DNA from: Cognatundibacterium luofuense
GTDB taxonomy: Bacteria; Pseudomonadota; Gammaproteobacteria; Burkholderiales; Burkholderiaceae_D
DNA length: 64,000 nt
Direction: 5' to 3'
Assembly (NCBI RefSeq): GCF_018139685.1
Contig: NZ_JAGSPN010000006.1
Location: 186,001-250,000 of the forward strand
Shown here in pieces: positions 47,402 through 56,389 of the stretch. Within the stretch, counting starts at the first letter, position 1. Each line of letters starts with the position of its first letter. The position numbers were made by a program, and so were the translations under genes. The notes under the pieces were generated by a model that saw nothing but the letters and a program-made list of their open reading frames with translations, made no database searches and was not told the DNA's origin.

Positions 47402-49843
47402 ATGGAACCGAACCAACCGCAAGGCAGCGATATCCGCGAGCATCCAGTGTGTGTCTGGGTGGCCCAGCTCGGGCAGTTTTTGCAACTGAATGCGGAAGAG
47501 ACAGACCGACAGACGGTGGCCAGCCATTTGTTGCAACTGATCGTTGCGATGCCGGGTGTGCAGGAAGCCAGAATCTGCTGGCAGGATGCGACCGGCGCGG
47601 GTGAAATCGGTTCGGTCAGCGCCGGTGATGGCGACACGCCACCGCTGACTGTGCGCTACAAAGGAGATGACGGATTCAGTCTGCTGCTGCACTTACGTGC
47701 ACATCCGCTGATGCATGCCACCCTTGAGTGCTGGCTGCAGGGCATGTTGCCGGTGGCTGCCGGTCTGATGGCGGGTGCAAAAGCAGATGAAGATGCCGCA
47801 TTGTTCGCCGCACTGACAGCACAAAGCCCTTTTTCCGTGCTGATACTGAATGCTGCAGGCGAACTGATTTACGCCAATCAGGCATACGCGATCAGCAGCG
47901 GCTACTGTCCGGACGATCAGCGTGGTCAGCCAGTGTTATGGCGTTCAGGAGATGGCTTTGATAATCGCTTGCGCGGTCAGTTACTGGCGCTGAAGGAAGG
48001 TGAATGCTGGGAAGGAGAAATTCTCACCAGACGTGCTGACGGCCGTCATGTCTGGGAGCAGCAAACGGTCAGTGTACTGACGCGTCAGGGTGTTGTGACG
48101 CATCTGATTGCGATACGCCGGACGCTCAGTCATGCGCAGCGTCAGTTACGTGAAGTCGAGCAAGCCTTGTTGCTGCGTGAACAGGCGCTGGTATCCAGCA
48201 GTAACGGCATTATGATTACCCGCAGTGACGCAAGCGATCACTCCATTGTGTATGTGAATCCGGCATTCGAAAAAATCACCGGCTACAGCGCAGATGAAGT
48301 GATTGGCCGTGAAGGGCGTTTTCTGGTGCGCGACGATCTGCAGCAGCCCGATCTTGAAGAGATTCGTACCGCTTTGCGTGAGAAGCGTGCTGGCACTGCG
48401 CTGTTACGCAATTACCGTAAAGACGGAACCCAGTTCTGGAATGAATTACACATCTCACCGGTGAAAGATGCGCAGGGCGCTGTCACCACCCATTTTGTCA
48501 GTGTGATTAATGATGTCAGCGAGCGTGTGCGTTATCAGAAAGAGCTGGAGTATCAGGCCACGCATGACAGCCTGACCGGACTTGCCAATCGCAGCTTACT
48601 GAATGACAGGATTGCGCAGGCGATTGCCTGGGCGAAGCGCAGTGGTTTATTTGCCGGTGTGCTGTTGCTGGATCTGGATCACTTTAAACTGATTAACGAT
48701 GCATCCGGTCACGGTGCCGGTGATGAAATGCTGCGTCAGGTCGCAGCGCGTCTGACGCAATGTGTGCGCGATACCGATACGGTTGCCCGTCTCGGCGGCG
48801 ATGAGTTTGTCGTCGTGCTGACAGATCTGGCGGACACCGCAGATATTGATGTGGTGGCAGAAAAAATTCTGCAGACGCTGGCACGGCCTATCGACATTCA
48901 GGGACAGGAAATATTTGTCACCGCCAGCATCGGCACATCGGTTTATCCGCGCGATGGTGATCACGGCGAAATCCTGTTACGTTACGCCGATATTGCGATG
49001 TACCGCGTTAAAGAGCATGGCCGTAACAGCGTGCGTCAGTTTATTCCTGAAATGGGACAAAACGCGATCAGTCGTCTGAATATGGAAGCCGCCATGCGTC
49101 GCGGTCTGGAGCAGAATGAGTTCCTGCTGCACTTTCAGCCTAAGATCGATTTAACGTCGCGCAAGGTGGTCGGTGCGGAAGCGCTGATTCGCTGGCAACA
49201 TCCGCAAATCGGGCTGATTCATCCGGTCGAATTTATCGGTATTGCGGAAGAGAGCGGTTTAATTATTCAGCTTGGCGAATGGGTGTTGCGCCGCGCGTGT
49301 GAACAGCAGGTGCGCTGGCGTGAGGCCGGACTGGCATCGCTGCAAATCGCGGTGAATATGTCATCGCGGCAATTCCGTCAGGATGATCTGGCCAGTAAAG
49401 TTGCGCAGATTATTCTTGATACCGGCATTGATCCTGCGCGACTGACACTGGAGCTGACGGAAAGCATGGTGATGCAGGATCTGAACAGCACGCTGGCAAC
49501 CCTGCGCTCTTTGAAAAATCTCGGTGTCTCGATTTCGCTGGACGATTTCGGCACCGGTTATTCCAGCTTATCGTATCTGCGCCGCTTCCCGATTGATGAA
49601 CTGAAAATTGATAAATCCTTTATCAATGATATTCACACCAATCCTGATGATGCAGCAATAGCCAGCGCGGTGATCGCGATGAGCCTGAGTCTGGGATTGG
49701 ATGTGGTAGCGGAAGGTATAGAAAATGCAGAGCAGGCTGCACAATTGCGGGAAATGAAGTGTCATCAGGGGCAGGGCTATTATTTCTCACGCCCGGTGGA
49801 TGCGGAACAGTTTGCGGCATTTGTCAGGCGACAGGAGGGGTGA
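47402..49843 (+). CDS. PAS-PAS-GGDEF-EAL protein (c-di-GMP synthase/phosphodiesterase)
   Basis: 813 aa, no membrane segment. A 120-residue N-terminal region of unknown type (possibly GAF-like) is followed by PAS 1 (about 135-245), PAS 2 with PAC (about 270-390, NPAFEKITGYSADEVIG), GGDEF (about 395-560) and EAL (about 570-810). The GGDEF signature RLGGDEFVV (about residue 463) and EAL signature GAEALIRW (about 592), DDFGTGYSS and the ETE-like ELTES motif are intact, so both activities are possible; many such hybrids act mainly as phosphodiesterases. First of a string of co-oriented genes. Confidence 0.94.
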   Translation: MEPNQPQGSDIREHPVCVWVAQLGQFLQLNAEETDRQTVASHLLQLIVAMPGVQEARICWQDATGAGEIGSVSAGDGDTPPLTVRYKGDDGFSLLLHLRAHPLMHATLECWLQGMLPVAAGLMAGAKADEDAALFAALTAQSPFSVLILNAAGELIYANQAYAISSGYCPDDQRGQPVLWRSGDGFDNRLRGQLLALKEGECWEGEILTRRADGRHVWEQQTVSVLTRQGVVTHLIAIRRTLSHAQRQLREVEQALLLREQALVSSSNGIMITRSDASDHSIVYVNPAFEKITGYSADEVIGREGRFLVRDDLQQPDLEEIRTALREKRAGTALLRNYRKDGTQFWNELHISPVKDAQGAVTTHFVSVINDVSERVRYQKELEYQATHDSLTGLANRSLLNDRIAQAIAWAKRSGLFAGVLLLDLDHFKLINDASGHGAGDEMLRQVAARLTQCVRDTDTVARLGGDEFVVVLTDLADTADIDVVAEKILQTLARPIDIQGQEIFVTASIGTSVYPRDGDHGEILLRYADIAMYRVKEHGRNSVRQFIPEMGQNAISRLNMEAAMRRGLEQNEFLLHFQPKIDLTSRKVVGAEALIRWQHPQIGLIHPVEFIGIAEESGLIIQLGEWVLRRACEQQVRWREAGLASLQIAVNMSSRQFRQDDLASKVAQIILDTGIDPARLTLELTESMVMQDLNSTLATLRSLKNLGVSISLDDFGTGYSSLSYLRRFPIDELKIDKSFINDIHTNPDDAAIASAVIAMSLSLGLDVVAEGIENAEQAAQLREMKCHQGQGYYFSRPVDAEQFAAFVRRQEG

Positions 49844-49846
49844 GTT

Positions 49847-50074
49847 ATGCCGGTACTCGAATGGCAGAAAATCAGTGAAGAAGCACTGGCACGCTTACTC
49901 AGCGATGCCGAGCTGAAAAGTTCGGCAGCCGTGGGTAACGGCACCTTATATCAGCTGCAACACGAAGGGCAGGATCAGATCGTGATCAGTTTGCCCGCTG
50001 GCGAAGTGGTTCTGATCAGGCATGCAGCAATCAATACAAAAGGAAGAAGGAAAGTGGATATTCATGAGGGGTGA
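49847..50074 (+). CDS. Unrecognised 75-aa protein
   Basis: Starts right after the GGDEF-EAL stop, with AGGAGGGG overlapping that stop, and its end overlaps the start of the exonuclease gene by 11 bp, so it is tied to both. Soluble, acidic N-terminal helix (EWQKISEEALARLLSDAELKS in parts), then a beta-rich part (QIVISLPAGEVVLIRH). Family not recognised. Start context and codon use support a real gene. Confidence 0.7.
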   Translation: MPVLEWQKISEEALARLLSDAELKSSAAVGNGTLYQLQHEGQDQIVISLPAGEVVLIRHAAINTKGRRKVDIHEG

Positions 50075-50726
50075 GCGTCAGCAAGTGCAGATGCAGGATG
50101 CTGTGAGCACGGACGGCGCGGAAAAAACAGCAGTCGCAGCGGAGCCGGTTTTGCCATTGTTTCCGGGTTTGGCAGCATCGCATATTCATGTGATTACCGG
50201 TGCGGATCAGGCAGAACAGGCAGCGCAGGATTTATTGCAACAGGCAGTCATTGGTTTTGATACAGAAACACGTCCGGTATTTCAGCGCGGTGTGCAGCAT
50301 ACCGGGCCGCATTTAATTCAACTGGCAACGGAAACGGATGCATATCTGATTCCGGTAAAAGACCAGAATGATCCGGCGATCGTTGACATGCTGGCGCAGG
50401 TGCTCGCACATCCTGACATCATCAAAGCCGGGTTCGGCTTGTCCGATGATTTACGTTCGGTACGTCGCAAACTCGGTATCAGTGTGGAAAATGCGCTGGA
50501 TTTAGCGCGCTTGCTCCGGGAGCGCAAGCAATCCGAAGTCGGTGCAAAGAAAGCCAGTGCGGTGTATCTGGGCGTTGACTTGCCGAAATCGAAACGGATC
50601 TCAACCTCTGACTGGTCACAGTTTCCACTGAGTGAAAAACAAATACAGTATGCCGTGAATGATGCGCTGAGCGCTTTACGAATTTATCTGAGCTGGAAGC
50701 GGGATGGCCGTAAGCCTGTGCGCTGA
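50064..50726 (+). CDS. DEDDy 3'-5' exonuclease (RNase D-like)
   Basis: 220 aa from ATG 50064, inside the end of the preceding small gene; ATG 50091 is another possibility. DEDDy motifs: VIGFDTETRP (Exo I, DxE), KAGFGLSDDLRSV (Exo II region) and QIQYAVNDALSALRIY (Exo III, YxxxD). It is a lone exonuclease domain without the HRDC domains of true RNase D, like the Werner-type exonuclease proteins found in many proteobacteria. Substrate (RNA or DNA) uncertain. Confidence 0.9.
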   Translation: MRGERQQVQMQDAVSTDGAEKTAVAAEPVLPLFPGLAASHIHVITGADQAEQAAQDLLQQAVIGFDTETRPVFQRGVQHTGPHLIQLATETDAYLIPVKDQNDPAIVDMLAQVLAHPDIIKAGFGLSDDLRSVRRKLGISVENALDLARLLRERKQSEVGAKKASAVYLGVDLPKSKRISTSDWSQFPLSEKQIQYAVNDALSALRIYLSWKRDGRKPVR

Positions 50727-50768
50727 ACTCTGGCCGGAATTTTTTGTCCAACCAGTCTGTTTTGGAAA

Positions 50769-51539
50769 ATGATGAATATGTATCAACTCTGGAGAATATC
50801 GGGACTGGCTTTCGTATCGCTGTCTTGCGGTCTTGCCAGCGCCGATAGCCTGACCGATCTGAAATCAGCGCTCGGGCGCTATCCCGGCACCACAATGCTG
50901 AAAGCAACGGTGGAAGCGAAAGTCCTCAATCGTAACGGCGAAGGAAAAGATCAGGAAGAAATTAACGGCAGCGCCAGTCTGACGGTGGAGGACGGCCCGC
51001 GCGGTTTACAAATGCATTTCGGGCGGGAGACTTTGCAGCGTGTTGAACAGGAAGAGCGCGCCAAAGAAAAAGACAGTAAAGCCCGCTCACCGGTCAGTGT
51101 GGCGATGCGTGAACTGGGCGTTTCTGACTTGCGCACGATGACTTCGTCTGCGCCGCAAATCAGCCGGCGACTTGAAAAAGCGGTACTGCGCAGTGAGCGA
51201 CCGGACGTACTGAACGGAAAAAATGTGCGTGTGCTGAACTTTGAGATTCCGATCGATAAGCTCAGTGAGAAAGATAAAAAGTATATTAAGAAATACGACG
51301 GAACGCTGGAAGTCTGGATCGACAATGATGGTACGCCATTACAGATGAAGGCAACCGAAGTGATGTCTGGTCGTGCTTTTGTAGTAATCAGTTTTGAAGC
51401 CAGAGATGAAGAACAGCTGACCTTCAGTGTTGCCGGAGACCGTCTGGTGGTGCTGAAAAAAGAGCGTCGTACCAGCAGCTCCGGTGCCGGTGAGCGTGCA
51501 GATAGTCGAGTGAATAAATCTTTACAAATTTTATCCTGA
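50769..51539 (+). CDS. Unrecognised secreted protein, 256 aa
   Basis: Signal peptide at residues 1 to about 25 (hydrophobic LWRISGLAFVSLSCGLAS, then ADS). The mature part is highly charged, with a KEKDSKARSP stretch, and ends in antiparallel-strand-like sequence (TLEVWIDNDGTPLQMKATE; QLTFSVAGDRLVVLKKERR). It looks like a periplasmic protein with an outer-membrane-lipoprotein-carrier flavour, but I cannot assign a family. It lies between the exonuclease and the S9 peptidase genes. Confidence 0.8.
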   Translation: MMNMYQLWRISGLAFVSLSCGLASADSLTDLKSALGRYPGTTMLKATVEAKVLNRNGEGKDQEEINGSASLTVEDGPRGLQMHFGRETLQRVEQEERAKEKDSKARSPVSVAMRELGVSDLRTMTSSAPQISRRLEKAVLRSERPDVLNGKNVRVLNFEIPIDKLSEKDKKYIKKYDGTLEVWIDNDGTPLQMKATEVMSGRAFVVISFEARDEEQLTFSVAGDRLVVLKKERRTSSSGAGERADSRVNKSLQILS

Positions 51540-51594
51540 GTTTTCAGGGGGAGTCGCAGTCTGACCGACTGCTTTTTTGGGGAAATTAGGTCTT

Positions 51595-54500
51595 ATGAAT
51601 ACCACTACATCCTTTTCCGGATGGCGTTCTGCCTGTGCTGCAGCGCTGCTGATTGGCCTGCTGGCCGGTAACTGGACACCGGAAGCGCATGCGCGCAGTC
51701 TGGCAGCAGAAGCCAGCATTGCCGCGCCAGTGCCTTCGACAGCAAAAAAAGTGATCACCCATGATGTGTATGCGAACTGGCGCTCGGTGCAGGGCACTGT
51801 GGTGTCGCGTGATGGTCAGTGGGCCGCATGGGCGCAGTCTTCACCGGATGCCGATGGTGAACTGGTGGTGCGTAACCTGAATGATCAGCGCGAAATCCGT
51901 GTGCCGCGCGGCGAAAAGCCGGTATTCAGTCAGGAAGGTAAGTTTGTCGCGTTCAGCGTGCGCCCGCTGAAAGCAGATCTGGATAAAGCGCGTAAAGAAA
52001 AGAAAAAGCCGGAAGACAGCCCGAAAGCCGGAGCAGGTTTGCTGAATCTGGCGACAGGTAAAACTGAATTGCTGGAGCGCGTCAAACAATTCTCATGGCC
52101 GCAGGAAGGTCCGGCCATACTGGCAGTGCTGATGGATGCGCCGGAAGCGAAGAAAGAAGAAAAGAAACCGGAAGCAGCCAAAGATGAAGACGACGATCAG
52201 GCACGTCCGGCCGCAGCGGCTGCCGCAGCCGGTGCGCGTAAAAAAGATGCCGGTAACGAATTTATCCTGTGGCATGCAGCCGATGGCAAGCGCGAAAAAT
52301 ATCAGGATGTAACGGATTTCGCATGGGCGAAAAACGGTGGTCTGCTGGCGCTGAATGTCAAAACAACGCCGAAAGAAGCACCGAAAGACGCGGCGAAAGA
52401 AGCGAAGAAAGACGATAAAAACGTCAAAGCAGAAGCGACGTCAGATGCGAAACCGGTAGCAGAAAGCACTGCACCAAAAGCCGCAGAAGCAAGCCGTGAC
52501 GGCGTCTGGATCATCGTGCCGGGCAGCGCGGCCGTGCAGGTATTCAAAGGCGCTGGCGTAACGAAGCATCTGGTTGCCGATGAAAAAGGAACGCAGATTG
52601 CCTTCCTGAGCAGCCGTGAAGATTTCCAGCGTAAGCAGGCGGAAAAAGCCGCAAAGAAAGCTGAAAAATCTGAGAAATCCGATAAACCTGCAGATGCCGC
52701 AGCGGAAAAAGAAGACCCTGCCGTGTTCGATTTGTATCACTGGCAGCGCGACAGCAAAACCGATGCAGTGATTGCAGTGAATGCCGCTACCGCTGGTATG
52801 CCTGCAGGCTGGGGCGTCAGCGAATTTGCTGAGCCGGGTTTCAGTGAAGACGGTGCACGTCTGTTCTTTGGCACCGCCGCTTTACCGAAAGCAGAACCGA
52901 AAGATGCGCCGGAACCAGTGAAAGTGGATCTGTGGCACTGGAAAGATCCTGAGCTGCAATCGGTACAAAAAATCCGTGCGGAAAAAGATAAGCAAAAAAA
53001 TTATCGCGCTGTTTTCCATCTGGCGGATAAACGTTTTGTACAGTTAGGTAATGCGGAAATTCCATCGGTACTGGTCAATGAAAACGCCGCTTATGCACTG
53101 GGTGTCAGCGATGTACCTTACAAGCAGCTGATGTCATGGGATGGTTCTTATCGTGATTATTATGCGATTGATCTCAAAACCGGTCAGTCGAAAAAGCTGG
53201 CGGAAAAACAGCGCGCTTTCCCGAGCTTATCGCCATCCGGCCAGTATGTGCTTGGCTTTGATGTCAATACCTATCAGTGGAATGCATGGCGTACCAGCGA
53301 TGGTCAGCGTATTGACCTGACCAGCAAAACCCGCGCCCGCTTCCAGGATCATGAACATGACACACCGGAGCCACGCTCTGCTTATGGCTATGCAGGCTGG
53401 ACAGCGAATGACCGCAGTGTGGTTTTGTATGACCGTTATGACCTGTGGGAAATCGAACCGCAAACCGGCAAAGCAGTGAATCTGACAGCCGGTGCCGGAC
53501 ATAAAGCGCAAACCCGTTTGCGTTATGTAAATCTGGAAAATAACCGTAATGAGCCGATGGATGATGGCCCGGTAGTGGACAGCAAAGCTTTGCCAGCAAT
53601 GCCGTGGATGCTGTCTGCGCTTGCAGATAAAGATTTATCCACCGGTTTGTACCAGCTGACCACAGCCGGAAAAGAACCGCGTAAGCTGGTGCAGGATGCA
53701 CACTTGTACAGCAGCCTGATCAAAGCGAAAAATGCAGATCGTGTTTTGTTCGCACGTCAGTCGTTCACAGAATTCCCGAATCTGTGGAGCACCGATCTGA
53801 ATCTGAATACACCGAAACAGATTTCTGATGTGAATCCGCAGCAGAAAGACTATAACTGGGGTACGCAGGAACTGATCGAATACACCACAACCGACGGTCG
53901 TAAACTGCGCGCATTGCTGGCGAAACCGGAGAATTTCGATCCGGCGAAGAAGTACCCTATGATGGTCTACATCTATGAAAAGATGACGGACAATCTGCAT
54001 TTGCATGTGCCGCCTGGCCCAAGCCAGAACATTAACGTCACCCGTTACCTGAGTAATGGCTATGTTGTACTGCGACCTGACATCACATACACCACCGGTC
54101 ATCCGGGTCAGAACGCGCTGAAAGCGGTGACCGGTGCGGTGAATAAAGTGGTAGGCATGGGCTTCGTTGATGCGAAACGTATCGGTATTCAGGGACACAG
54201 CTGGGGTGCGTATCAGATCAATTATCTGATCACGCAAACCAATATGTTCCGCGCAGCCGAAGCCGGTGCATCGATGGCGAATATGACCAGTGGTTACGGT
54301 GGTATCCGCTGGGGGGCTGGTGTCAGCCGTGCCTTCCAGTATGAAACCGGCCAGAGCCGCATGGGTGGCACACCGTGGAATAAGACGAAAGAATATATTG
54401 AGAATTCGCCGCTGTTCCATATCGACAAAGTGCAGACACCGTGGCTGACCAAGCACAATGATGAAGACGATGCAGTGCCGTGGTATCAGGCGATTGAATT

Positions 54501-54837
54501 TTTCACTGCCTTGCGCCGTCTGAATAAGGAAGCTTACTGGTTCAACTACAACGGTGAAAAACATGGCTTGCGTGACCGTGAAAACGTTAAGCATTACACC
54601 GTGCACATGGCAGAATTTTTCGATCACTTCCTGCTCGGAAAACCGCGTCCGGAATGGATGGAGAAACCGATTCCGTATCTGGAACGCGGCAAACGTGATG
54701 TGACACCGTTGTTTAAACCGGCGCTGAAAAAAGCCAGTGATCCGACGGTGGAAAAAGCTGCCGCAAATGCCACATCAAGTACTGCAACAACATTAGCAGA
54801 AAAAGCAGCAGCAACAACGCAAAAAGCGGCAGAATAA
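51595..54837 (+). CDS. Secreted prolyl-oligopeptidase-family (S9) serine peptidase with charged low-complexity inserts
   Basis: 1080 aa from ATG 51595. Signal peptide ends EAHA. A long beta-propeller region is followed by the alpha/beta-hydrolase domain, with nucleophile GHSWGAY (about residue 869), Asp in KHNDEDDAVPW (about 957) and His in GEKHGLRD (about 989). The propeller is broken by three Lys/Ala/Glu-rich segments (about residues 125-220, 260-300 and 345-375) and the protein ends in an Ala/Thr/Lys-rich tail. The size exceeds usual S9 enzymes (~650-900 aa) mainly because of these inserts. Probably periplasmic peptide degradation. Confidence 0.93.
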   Translation: MNTTTSFSGWRSACAAALLIGLLAGNWTPEAHARSLAAEASIAAPVPSTAKKVITHDVYANWRSVQGTVVSRDGQWAAWAQSSPDADGELVVRNLNDQREIRVPRGEKPVFSQEGKFVAFSVRPLKADLDKARKEKKKPEDSPKAGAGLLNLATGKTELLERVKQFSWPQEGPAILAVLMDAPEAKKEEKKPEAAKDEDDDQARPAAAAAAAGARKKDAGNEFILWHAADGKREKYQDVTDFAWAKNGGLLALNVKTTPKEAPKDAAKEAKKDDKNVKAEATSDAKPVAESTAPKAAEASRDGVWIIVPGSAAVQVFKGAGVTKHLVADEKGTQIAFLSSREDFQRKQAEKAAKKAEKSEKSDKPADAAAEKEDPAVFDLYHWQRDSKTDAVIAVNAATAGMPAGWGVSEFAEPGFSEDGARLFFGTAALPKAEPKDAPEPVKVDLWHWKDPELQSVQKIRAEKDKQKNYRAVFHLADKRFVQLGNAEIPSVLVNENAAYALGVSDVPYKQLMSWDGSYRDYYAIDLKTGQSKKLAEKQRAFPSLSPSGQYVLGFDVNTYQWNAWRTSDGQRIDLTSKTRARFQDHEHDTPEPRSAYGYAGWTANDRSVVLYDRYDLWEIEPQTGKAVNLTAGAGHKAQTRLRYVNLENNRNEPMDDGPVVDSKALPAMPWMLSALADKDLSTGLYQLTTAGKEPRKLVQDAHLYSSLIKAKNADRVLFARQSFTEFPNLWSTDLNLNTPKQISDVNPQQKDYNWGTQELIEYTTTDGRKLRALLAKPENFDPAKKYPMMVYIYEKMTDNLHLHVPPGPSQNINVTRYLSNGYVVLRPDITYTTGHPGQNALKAVTGAVNKVVGMGFVDAKRIGIQGHSWGAYQINYLITQTNMFRAAEAGASMANMTSGYGGIRWGAGVSRAFQYETGQSRMGGTPWNKTKEYIENSPLFHIDKVQTPWLTKHNDEDDAVPWYQAIEFFTALRRLNKEAYWFNYNGEKHGLRDRENVKHYTVHMAEFFDHFLLGKPRPEWMEKPIPYLERGKRDVTPLFKPALKKASDPTVEKAAANATSSTATTLAEKAAATTQKAAE

Positions 54838-54860
54838 AGCAGCACGCCGCACGCAGTAAT

Positions 54861-54891
54861 AATCGCCAGCCTGTGCTGGCGATTTTTTTTG
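54861..54891 (+). terminator. Terminator of the S9 peptidase gene
   Basis: AATCGCCAGC/GCTGGCGATT stem with a CTGT loop, then TTTTTTT. Confidence 0.93.
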
Positions 54892-54901
54892 AGGAAATAC
54901 G

Positions 54902-55510
54902 ATGAGCAATCAGATCAGCGCACAGGAACAGCAAATGCTGCAACAAGGCATACAAGCGGTTGCCGCCCATTTGCAGCAAAAGATGCATGCCGGAGCAGAC
55001 AGCATCAGCGTGATTCGCTTTGTACATCAGCAACTGGATCAGATTGCCGATGCACCGGGGCCGCAAGGCATGACGCTGGCCTGCGCTGCCGGTTGCGACC
55101 ATTGCTGTCGTCAGTTAAAACAAATTGAAATCAGTGAAGCGGAAGCGGATCTGATGCTCAGCGTTTTCACAGAACCTGCGCAACAACAGGCTTTACTGCA
55201 ACGCCTGCAGCAAAGTACGGGCGCAGCAGCGCATCAGCCTTGCGTGATGCTGGAACAGGGGCGGTGTTCTGTGTATGCGGTGCGCCCCGGTGTTTGCCGT
55301 AAAGCGCATTCGTATGATGCAGCAGCCTGTGCCGCACTGAGTGAAGATGTACCGCAGAATCTGGAGCGGGTGCTGCGTTCAGAAGCAATGCTGCTGGGCT
55401 TGCGCGCCGTGCTGACACCGGCGCAAAGCAGCGTTGCACCGGTGAATCAGGCGTTGCTGGCAGCCGCCGCCAGAGCAGGCTGGTTCAGCGCCGACGCCAG
55501 CCAGTCCTGA
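54902..55510 (+). CDS. YkgJ-family cysteine-cluster protein
   Basis: 202 aa. Cysteine pattern ACAAGCDHCC...PC...GRCSVYAVRPGVCR matches the YkgJ/UPF0153 family, thought to bind zinc or an Fe-S cluster; function unproven. GAGGAAATACG precedes the ATG. The last 64 bp overlap the end of the convergent acetyltransferase gene. Confidence 0.9.
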   Translation: MSNQISAQEQQMLQQGIQAVAAHLQQKMHAGADSISVIRFVHQQLDQIADAPGPQGMTLACAAGCDHCCRQLKQIEISEAEADLMLSVFTEPAQQQALLQRLQQSTGAAAHQPCVMLEQGRCSVYAVRPGVCRKAHSYDAAACAALSEDVPQNLERVLRSEAMLLGLRAVLTPAQSSVAPVNQALLAAAARAGWFSADASQS

Positions 55511-56010
55511 CGGTGGATCACATAGGTATCCACGTCCATTTCATACCAGCGTTCCAGCCCGCGATACTGCATGCCGAGTTTTTTCATCACATGCGATGAG
55601 GCATGATTGGCAGGATCGCAAATCGCAGTCAGCAATTCACCCTGCAAAGTATGGAACGCAAAGTTCGCCATGCAGATCGCTGCTTCAGTCGCCAGACCCT
55701 TGCTCCACTGATCTTTGCGCAAACGCCAGCCGATTTCCAGCGGCTGCGCCGGATCACGGTTTAAATGCTGTATGCAACCCGCACCAGCCAGCTGACCGCT
55801 GTCTCTGTCTATCCACGCCCACCACGAATACCCTAACCGCTGCCACGCCCCCTGAATGCGTTCGATACCGGCCAGCGTGTCAGCCTCCGTATCCGGCTTA
55901 CCGGTGATGTAACGCATTACCTCCGCATCGCTGTTCATCGCACGCAAACCGTCAAAGTGCGCCATGCTGATCGGTTCCAGACGCAGTCTGGCCGTGTGCA
56001 GTATCGTCAT
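55447..56010 (-). CDS. GNAT-family N-acetyltransferase (RimJ/RimL-like)
   Basis: 187-aa acetyl-CoA-dependent transferase. Starts TARLRLEPISMAHFDGL, the usual N-terminus of this subgroup; the acetyl-CoA loop lies around WRLRKDQWSKGLATEA, with NHASSHVMKKLGMQYRG after it. ATG 56010 has AGGAG seven bases upstream. The substrate may be an amine of a protein N-terminus or a small molecule. Tail-to-tail overlap with the YkgJ gene. Confidence 0.92.
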   Translation of the reverse strand: MTILHTARLRLEPISMAHFDGLRAMNSDAEVMRYITGKPDTEADTLAGIERIQGAWQRLGYSWWAWIDRDSGQLAGAGCIQHLNRDPAQPLEIGWRLRKDQWSKGLATEAAICMANFAFHTLQGELLTAICDPANHASSHVMKKLGMQYRGLERWYEMDVDTYVIHRQDWLASALNQPALAAAASNA

Positions 56011-56107
56011 ATTACGGCTCCTGAAATGGGGAAACACAGACTGCGCAGCGTAATCAGAAGATGCTGAAAAGTAAAGTTGTTCGCGGACGGGAGCTCATAA
56101 GCGGCTC

Positions 56108-56220
56108 AGAAGCACCGAAAATGTCTCAAATGCGGAGTTCAGCATAGCGATCCGGCGGTCGTCGGCAGAAAGTCTGGTTGTCCGGAAATGGTGGATGCGG
56201 ATTCTGGCACAGAGAAGATT
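56108..56220 (+). repeat. Dispersed intergenic repeat, copy E
   Basis: AAAATGTCTCAAATGCGGAGT, core CGTCGGCAGAAAGT (56160-56173), CTGGTTGTCCGGAAAT, and a decayed end. It lies at the left edge of the AT-rich island. The remaining 56221-56389 bases have no other gene; TATACT at 56355-56360 may be a -10 box for the RelA/SpoT gene. Confidence 0.8.
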
Positions 56221-56389
56221 GTGCTATGTCGGCAAGCACCAGCTTGAGCTTAACAATGTGCACTAAGCAGTGCTCCAGTTTCTGAGAAATGAAAGGAAAG
56301 ATGGAGTAACGTCGTCAGAGTATATTAAAAAGCAATGATTTGTTTTTTAGGATGTATACTATATTTTTTGATAAAAATGCGGAGTGTAT

